Shown piece after piece: positions 51,401 through 60,400 of a stretch of DNA of 64,000 bases (its first letter is position 1; every line of letters begins with the position of its first letter). The position numbers and the translations under genes are program-made. The stretch lies in the NCBI RefSeq assembly GCF_033807715.1, contig NC_084597.1, positions 10,044,843 through 10,108,842 of the forward strand, in the 5' to 3' direction. A model generated the notes under the pieces. It was not told the DNA's origin and ran no database searches. It worked only from the letters and a program-made list of their open reading frames with translations. Origin of the DNA: Cololabis saira. Lineage: Eukaryota > Chordata > Actinopteri > Beloniformes > Belonidae.

Positions 51401-54400
51401 CTATGTTCTTTTCTGCAGCACCATAGCTCGCAGTGCTGAGTTTCCTTTTTGTTCACACCCTGTATGTAGCTCAGACACAGTAACAGAGCAAATAGCATAT
51501 TTAAAGGAGCCATCTGTAAGAAATGTCCAAAACTGGTACTGCAGTCACTTTCAAAATATTGTTGAGCGGCGTGTACCCTCCCCTTCCTCCCCCCGACCAG
51601 AGGTTGCCAGGTAGGCTGCAGAATGCAGCAGGAACGTAGGCTACCATGGCAATAAAAAAAACAAATCCTTTTTTTATTTCGGACCCTGTCACGACGTAAC
51701 TCGGATTCATAACGAGGTCTTTTAGTTTTTGGAAAGCTAGACTTTTTTTCATCCAACACGTTCGTAGTGGCTGCTGCGATAATTAGAGCCGAGCTGGCAA
51801 CCCGGATGCCGAAACAATACTGACTTCGTGATTGGGAGATAGGTGGAGGGTGGAGCTTCAGGCCAAAACAAAAAATGACAACATAAACATCAGTTGAGGG
51901 CTGCAACTCCTCTTTTTAAACTGGAATATCCTGGCTTGAGTGCTGTTGTCAGTGACATAAGTATTTGAAATGAACATGATTTTTAAATATCTGTTGACAT
52001 ATCGGGGTCATTTTATGATTCGTTTTATTATTGCTCTTACATACAGCTCCTTTAACATAAGTTGCTGATAGATGCTGACCATCAGTCGTTTTTGCAGACA
52101 TTGCAGCACCTGACTTGAAAACAATGAATAAAAAAATACCAGTGAGAAATTTGAAAAACAGCAACAACAACTTCAACAACAATCATGTTTGTTCTACGTG
52201 ACACATAAGACTTGAAGCAACGTAGTATGTACACAGTAGGGGGAAACAGTATCCCGTAACCTTTGGTGAAGCTTACCGTTATGTTTGCCTCCAGCAGCCG
52301 TGTTGTCAGGTTTCTCTCTAGTACCTGCACTAGGTCTGCAATCGTGTTTCTTGGTGAGCTTAAGAGCATTTCGGCGAGGACAAACCTGCTCATATACGTG
52401 CAGTAAACTCTGATTAAAAAGAGCAACTCTTGTGATTTCTTCATCCACAACCAAGTCGTTTTCATTGCAGCATGTCTGTTCGCTGTATCTTTTGCAAACA
52501 CGTTTCAGGCTGCTTTTTAAAATTCTTGGTTTTCTAAGGCTCACTTGCTTAGCTCCTTATTTGGTGTCAGATTTAAAGCTGCATTCTCTGGGCACTCTCA
52601 ATGTCCCATATCAACAAAAACATAATTGCTTTCAGCTCTCCTTAAACTGCCACCCCTCTTCTTTGACATTTTCATCCTAAAACTTTCACTTGGTCAATTT
52701 GAGATACACATCCAGTGGCTGGATGCCGTCATGGGAAAAGTATCAAAATCACGAGGAGTTCTGGGACGTGTAGTTCTCTTGCGGAGTGATAGAAAGAAGT
52801 GGTGTGCCAGATTTGACCCACAGGCCATGAGTTTCACGCATACCTTATTTGCTCTGTTGTTATGTCCGAGGATGTAGACCAAAGGAAGCTCACAACAAAA
52901 ACAACAACAGCAAGGGACAATTATAGGTTAGCGTAGGTTACGACTGTGGTTTCTACATAAAACCATCAATCTCTTCTAATATAAAACACTTCATTCAGCT
53001 TTAATTTTTTTAAGTTTTGAAATGTCATTTTAATTTTTTATTTTATTCTTTATTTCATTCAAAAAACAAAACAATTCAATAAAAACACAAATACAAATGT
53101 TCCTAACTTGTGAATGAAAAGGGAGCAGAAAGAAGAAGAATCTTATCTGATCTGCCAAATAACATAAATTAAAAATAATAATAAAAAAAAACAACAACTA
53201 AGTGAATAAAAACAACTAAAATAAAATAAAAATAACATTAAAATAAAATTACCACCGCCTAGGGGTATGTCAATCAAACTCAACATTTTTCGTTATATTT
53301 CCTTAACATACTGGCTTTAATTGTTCTTTTGAATGTAATGTTTGATTTGGATTCTTTGTTTTCTTTATTCAGATTGTTCCATAAATTGATTCCTTTCACA
53401 AATAAATCCTTATTTGTATTGAATCAGAAGTTTTACTGACTGACCAATCTAGTGAAATCTAAAAGTTCACCCTTCTGATCCAAGCTTATAAGTTGAAACT
53501 ATTTGTACCAAACCTTAAATTTGAGCGGCCCTCTGGTTTTAAAGGAAAATCTTGAACCCTGAAGTCAACTGTCAGGCCTCATGTTGCATTCCTCAAAGTG
53601 ATTCTGGTAACATCACTAAAGAAAAGAGAGATTTTTATGTTTGAATTGATGTCACTTTTGTTGAAAGCTTTCCCGTAATCGGCCTGACAGTCCCTAAAGG
53701 CACTCAAGACAAGCTGATAGTAAAACTAAATGGTATTTATGTGATTTTGATGGATCCCCAACCAGCAGGGTTGCATTACTTTTCAGCTTCTTTAGCTGTG
53801 TTATGTGTTTTTGGGCCACAACAAAAGAAAACTATTTTGGAGTATATAAAACTGGTGGACAATAGGAATGGGTGATATTTTACCGTTCACGATATACTGT
53901 CAAAAAGATTCCTCACGGTAAGAATTTGTCATCTCGTGGTAAAAACGATAAATTCCCGTTGATGACGTTTTGTGTAACAAACTTGGCGGAAGGCGGATCT
54001 GAGAGCGAGGAGCTCGTTGTTAAACGAGACTCCGGCTCTGGAATTGGTTTGGATTTATAAAGAGTGACGTGGAGAAAACATCATCTTTTATGTGCAGAGT
54101 CTGCAAAAACAGAAGGAAATGGTTGTTACATTTTGATATAACGTTTGACTATTACGAAATAAAATTGCAATAGTATCTAATTTGTGGCATGTTCCAACCA
54201 CAGGTTAATTTGCACATTTTATTTATATTAGAAGAGGTCATCACTGATTGGGTTTTATTTTCAGTGAACTTTTATTTATTTGTCCTGTTTCTTTATTTAT
54301 CAAGTTGTATTTTTTTTCTACTTTGTGATTTTTATAAGCTAAGAAAACCTTATTTGGGGGCTCCAAAGACTGAATGTGGTGATAGATTTATAGTTAAAAA

Positions 54401-57400
54401 GGTGGAGTTGAATTGGTATTTTTTTTTTATCGTAATTTTTATCGTTATCGGGATAAATGCCAGAAATTATCGTGATACATTTTTTAGTCCATACCGCCCA
54501 TCCCTAGTGGACAATGACGGAGGGGATTTCATGAATAGGCTCTCGCCACTCTCACTGTTGTTCAGATTTGTGTATGTGAACATCTCCACATCAAAGTGCT
54601 AGCTCTATGTGCGTTTGTGTGTTCACATGCCACATGTGTGTTTTCATACAGGGAGTAGCGGTGGCAAGTGCAGAGATGAGAGGGTTCTCTTGTTCCTGTT
54701 TTTCATGTGCTGCATGTGGCGTGCTGAGAGGGTGACCATATTGATTGTTTAAAGCATGGAAAAAAAGAGATTGTGCTCTCTCTTCTTCAATTTAAGGTGA
54801 CAGATTGATTGTCTTTGGCTACCCAGTTCCACTGAACACAAGTAAAGATGACCCCCAAAAAAGAGGGGGTTTCTACACCCCTGAAATAACAGCACATATG
54901 TGTGTTAGGCCCCTCTAGGCACATTTCACCCTAAAATGTTAACTATCTGATAACTATGACAGAAATTGAGCCAATGTGGATTTTCCTGTTGATTCAGAAA
55001 GCTTAAAGAATTATCAAGCGTCTTTACCCTCTTCTTACTTATGTATACAAAAGATTTCGGCTTTGACAGACTTTTCTTTTTATGAAAAGGTCACACTTAA
55101 TTGAACTGAGTATCAAATTGGCCCGTCGCCAGTGCCACACTGCACCTCGGAGGCCTCATGAAGCTCACTTCTAAGGAATGTGGCTCAGATCATTAAGGTC
55201 GGATTCCTGCACAAACAGTCCAGCTCTCCGCATCACATGGTCTGTCCTCCTTTCTGAGCTCAGGTTGCCATGGGCAACTGCTGACAATGGAGTAGGAAGG
55301 GTCTCCCCCTCATGCCAATGCTCTTGTTCACGCTCAGATAGCAACCGTCCGAGGATGTTTTTGTTCTCAGGGTTGTTTTCAGTTGGGGCGCCCCGTGGAA
55401 ACTTCAAATTGAAGACATGTGTGTAAAAAAATTGCACTTTTATCAGGACTTGCATTAGCAGCTGGAAACACCTTTATAAGTCACTTATGTTCAGACTACA
55501 GGGTTTCTGCGGGGTTTTAAAAAGTATTAAAAAGTGATAAATGAAAATTGCCAAATTTAAGGCCATTAAAAGTGTTAAATTCACTGTCGGAGGTATTATT
55601 TTTTTTTTAAATTGGTATTATTTTTTACCTTTTACATTTAAGCAGTCTATTTTATTGTCATTCACAAAGTGAAATAAATGTGAAACATCTGGTCAACATC
55701 AATGAGTCTATAAATCTGTTCTGTATAGTGTTCTATAGGTCAAAATCTGTATTAATGTTAAAAGGTCCGTGATTAACACTTAATGTTGTGACCGTTTTTT
55801 AAAAAAATCTGAAGGTAGTGAAAAAGGTATTAAATTGGTATTAAATTTAACATAAGGATTGCTGTATAAACCCTGGACTATTACTGTGCGTTAATTGTAA
55901 TGCATTATTTTGAACAACAGTCTTTGATAACATTAAGGCAAGGCAAGTTTTTTTGTATAGCACAATTCAACACAAGGTAATTCAAAGTGCTTTACATCAA
56001 CATTAAAAGCAGCAAGACACAATTAAACAGTAAATAACAAATAAAATTATAAGAAAAGAGGTAAAATAATAAAACGCACAAGTTGTTAAAAAGTAAGGGC
56101 AGTAGAGTACAGCAGGTAAGAGTACGCTTCAGTAAACAGTAATGTTTTTAACCCTGATTTAAAGGAGCTGACAGTTGGAGCAGACCTCAGGTCTAAAGGA
56201 AGTTTGTTCCACCGGTGAGGAGCAGAATAACTGAACACTGCCTTATTAAGCTAATTTCTAACGTCACCAAAACAGCTCTGACCAGTCCGGAGATGCACAG
56301 AGAACATCTGAGGGCATCTTGGTGTGTCTGGTACCAGGACATTAGCACTACATCCTTCGGCCTATGTCTGCTTAAGGTCTGTGTTGACTGAGCTTCCTTC
56401 CCATGGATGCCATCAGATCCCATCAGATTGCCATGTGGGGAGATTAGAGGACGAATGAACACCTCAGACTCTTTGTTATGTTCTTTGAACTCCCAAGTAG
56501 TTTTTGTGGGGCCCTCTGGTATCCTGGTGGGTAGGCTGCTGCTGTAAGAGAGTTCCTTTGCCGTATGGGGAAGGTAGAGGAAGAACGGAGGATTGCCATT
56601 TAAATACCAGAATGCAATTCTTCCCAGTGCAACATTGCATTTTCAACGCAATGCCATTCCCCATGACCCCAGGGCGAAAGAAATGCTTTTGCAAAATTAA
56701 ATCAAATGAACACTAAATGTTCACCTGTTAAAAACAATATAACAACAAAGTTCAATTTGTGAAAAGAAAATAATATTATTGCAGAGGCTGAACTGAACCT
56801 GTTTTCCACTTCAGATATAACAATGAAGTTTGATATCATCTCTAATTATGCACAAATGAATGTTGCACATGTATTTTAGTCACCGAAAGCAGTATATGTT
56901 AACCCCCCCCCCAACCGTTTTACATGTTTTTATTGATTCATTAATTTTTTTATTTTCTTCAACAGGAGATTGTTTTACTGGAGAGCAGCCGTGTGTTTGC
57001 GTCATGGAAAAACCCTCCTCCTCCTGTCTACATGGAGTATTTCTTCTTCAATGTCACCAATGTTGATGAGGTTGTTGCAGGGGGGAAGCCAGTGGTCACC
57101 CAGATTGGACCCTACACATACAGGTAAGATGCAGCTGCAGTCCAGGGCTTCCAAACTCACGCAGATTTGCATCATCACCTGACTGATATTCACTTGTGTG
57201 TTCATTGTTTTAGCAGTGAGAGAAGTTCAAGTCTAGAGAATCACTTTTGGAGTTTTGGGAGTTTACAGAAACCAATAAAACATTAAAACATAAAAGAAAT
57301 TAAAATTGACTCACTGTTAACATTTACAGGTTTTGTGAGTTTGCTACTATGTCTCCAGGTTTATACCAAGGCTGCAGTGCAAAAATCCTGAATTATTATT

Positions 57401-60400
57401 ATTATTAATTATTATTATTGGTATTATTATTGTTTTACATTTTTGCTTGTTCTGTTTTCTCTGTTTATTTTCAGGGTGTAGCAATCATTTTTGTCTTGTG
57501 CTTATGATTGTTTAGCATTTTAACAATTAAAATATATCAGTATTTATACTTCCTTTTTTGAGGCATGTGCAAAAGATAGTCCTCTCTATTTTGAATCCTT
57601 TAGTCTTTGCATAAAAAATCCCCCAACTAAACAAAATCGACTGATTGCACCAGATCTTCACCTCAGATAAACAGCAATTTGTGACCTTTTTTTTGACTGT
57701 CATAATTTATTCATCAAAAATGAGGCCAAAGAGAAAAAAAAAGCAGCATATCAAGTATTCTTCTACAGTTTTCATAGAATTTTAAAGCATAAGTTGCTCT
57801 TGTTGAACTGATCATCAGAAGGTGTGCAGAGTTCTATAAAAGTAGAAATTTTGTTTGTTGAGGTGGAGCTTTTGGAAGTTTTTCAATACAAGGCCAAGAT
57901 GGAGAGACGTAAAATGTCTTTCCATCCAACATTCCCGTCCCTGTGTTACGGTGTGTGGCTGGGTAGGACCCAGAACTGACGCAGAGGCGGGAATTCCAAA
58001 AAAGGTGATTTATTTAACTTAAACAAATCAAAAACGCTGCTGAGCAGGATTTAGAAACTAAACTTGAGACAATCCAAAAACCTGATGTATGACACATCGA
58101 GGTAGGAACAGTATGGACCAGCAGGGAGCAAGAGAAAAATAGGACAAGATAAACACAAAAGGCTTGAAGAGACACAGGTGCAGACGATCAGGACAGATGG
58201 GAACAAGTTAAGTCAAGACGTAACTTGTTCCCAACACAAGGATGTGGGGCTTCAAAATAAAACAAGAACTTAAATACCAAAACTGTTAAAAACTGTGACC
58301 TTAACTCAAAAACATGAAATATTTTGTACCTCCCACCTTCATTTGTTGATTTGGAGCATTCAGGCATTTTTCAATATAATGCCAAAAGAGAAAGACATAA
58401 GTATAAGAAGGACTAGATGTTTTAATCTCAGTGTTTCTGCTAGTCTTGTTTACATTTTTTTATTAAGGTTCTTTGCTTTATAATAGCTATCCTATTGACT
58501 GTTTTGATTTCACTGGTTGTTTTTCTTTTTTCTTTTCTTTTTAAAATATTTTTGCCTTTTTTGTTCTGATCTTTGTTAGACCGGTACCTCGTTTAATGGA
58601 TTCCCTCCCTGTGTGCCTCTTCCTCCCATTGTCTTTCCTGATTACCATGACCTGCATCTTCCTATCTTCACTGATTGTCTCTCCTGCTCTTATTAGCATA
58701 TGTTCAGCTCTGGCCCCTGATACTTTGTGTCATTTAGTTTGCCATCCTATTGTGCTTCATTATTTCTCCACACACTTTGACTTTGAATTAATAACTGTCT
58801 TTTGTTACTCGTGGCTCCCAATCTCTTGCACTAGTAATTGTTGCGGCACATCAATCTGGAAAAATTATTCCCAAAAATTTGAATTGATTGTTTCACAGTG
58901 AAAAAGATTATTCACAACAGGAAAGCGTTAACAGCAGTTGCCCGTCATCCCAAGAGTAGACTCACTTTGTCTTAGATGAAGTGCTCATAAAAATCAGAGG
59001 TGTCAAGTAACGAAGTAAAAATACTTTGTTACCTTACTTAAGTAGAAATTTTGGTTATGTATACTTCACTGGAGTAATTATTTTTCAGACGACTTTTTAC
59101 TTTTACTCCTTACATTTTCACGCAATTATCTGTACTTTTTACTCCTTACATTTTAAAAACAGTCTTGTTACTCTATTTCATTTCGGCCTTTAAAAAAACT
59201 TATCCAGTTAAATTGCTCCATCCGGATAGAGTGAATTTGGTTGTGGTTGTTTCAGATGTTCTTGTCCAGTTTTGTTCTTACATCCGTTGCCCTCAGATTC
59301 CTGCAACTAAACTTGGATGTACATTCCAATAAAGGTTAGGATAAATGATAACATGCCTCTGAAGTTTGACTTTTTGCACCATTACAATACTTATAGGCAA
59401 CTAGTCATCATATCTCCTGCTCTCTGAAACACATGTTAATGCTCAATAGTACACATATATGGTTCTTTAATATATTTGCATTATACTAAGATGCATTCAT
59501 TTTCAATGGCTTTTTTCCTTAATGGCTTTTTCCCCCCTTACATTACTTTTACTTTTATACTTTAAGTAGTTTTGAAACCAGTACTTTTATACTTTTACTT
59601 GAGTAAAAAACTTGAGTTGATACTTCAACTTCTACAGGAGTATTTTTAAACTCTAGTATCTATACTTCTACCTGAGTAATGAATGTGAATACTTTTGACA
59701 CCTCTGATAAAAATACAAGAAATACCCCAAAGAGCTGTCTGTATGAAAGAAGACTGATTAAATGCTTTTTCTGTGGAAGTATGTCGTCAGGAGAAAGTGT
59801 ACTATTTAAAAAAAAAACACACGTGGAAGCTCGACTGAGGTTCACAAAACTGGATAAGAACAAACCCCACGACATATGGAACTTTGCCCAGATGAAACCA
59901 AATTGGAGTTGTTTTGGCCTTGATGCCCAAAGTCCAAAAACCTCAATGAACTGAAGCAAAGTTGTAAAGAAGAATGGGCCAAAGTTCCTGCTTTAGAAGA
60001 AGAAACAACTGCTTCAAGTTGTTGTTGCTAAACGTGGATCAACACATTTTTTTCTCTTTGGTCTCATTTTTATTTAAAGCATAATAATCATTATGAAAAA
60101 CAATTATGTGTTGCTATTCATCTGAGGTTGTATTTGCTTAATACCACAACCCTAGACCCACTGTGACCAGATTGTTCTTCTTATTATTTTTTTTTTAAAC
60201 CCATCACATTTAAAGAGGGAGCTTTTCCACCTGGAATATGAATATATCATCTGCATAAAGCATATTTAATTGTTTGGGTTCCTTGTCTTGAACAGATGTG
60301 CCCAATTGTTCCATAAAGTTACCCACTGAAACTCAAAAGCATTGACAAATTCCATCTAAGTAGCATGTTTTTTTAAGAGTTAAAAGCTCTTTTTTGTGTT

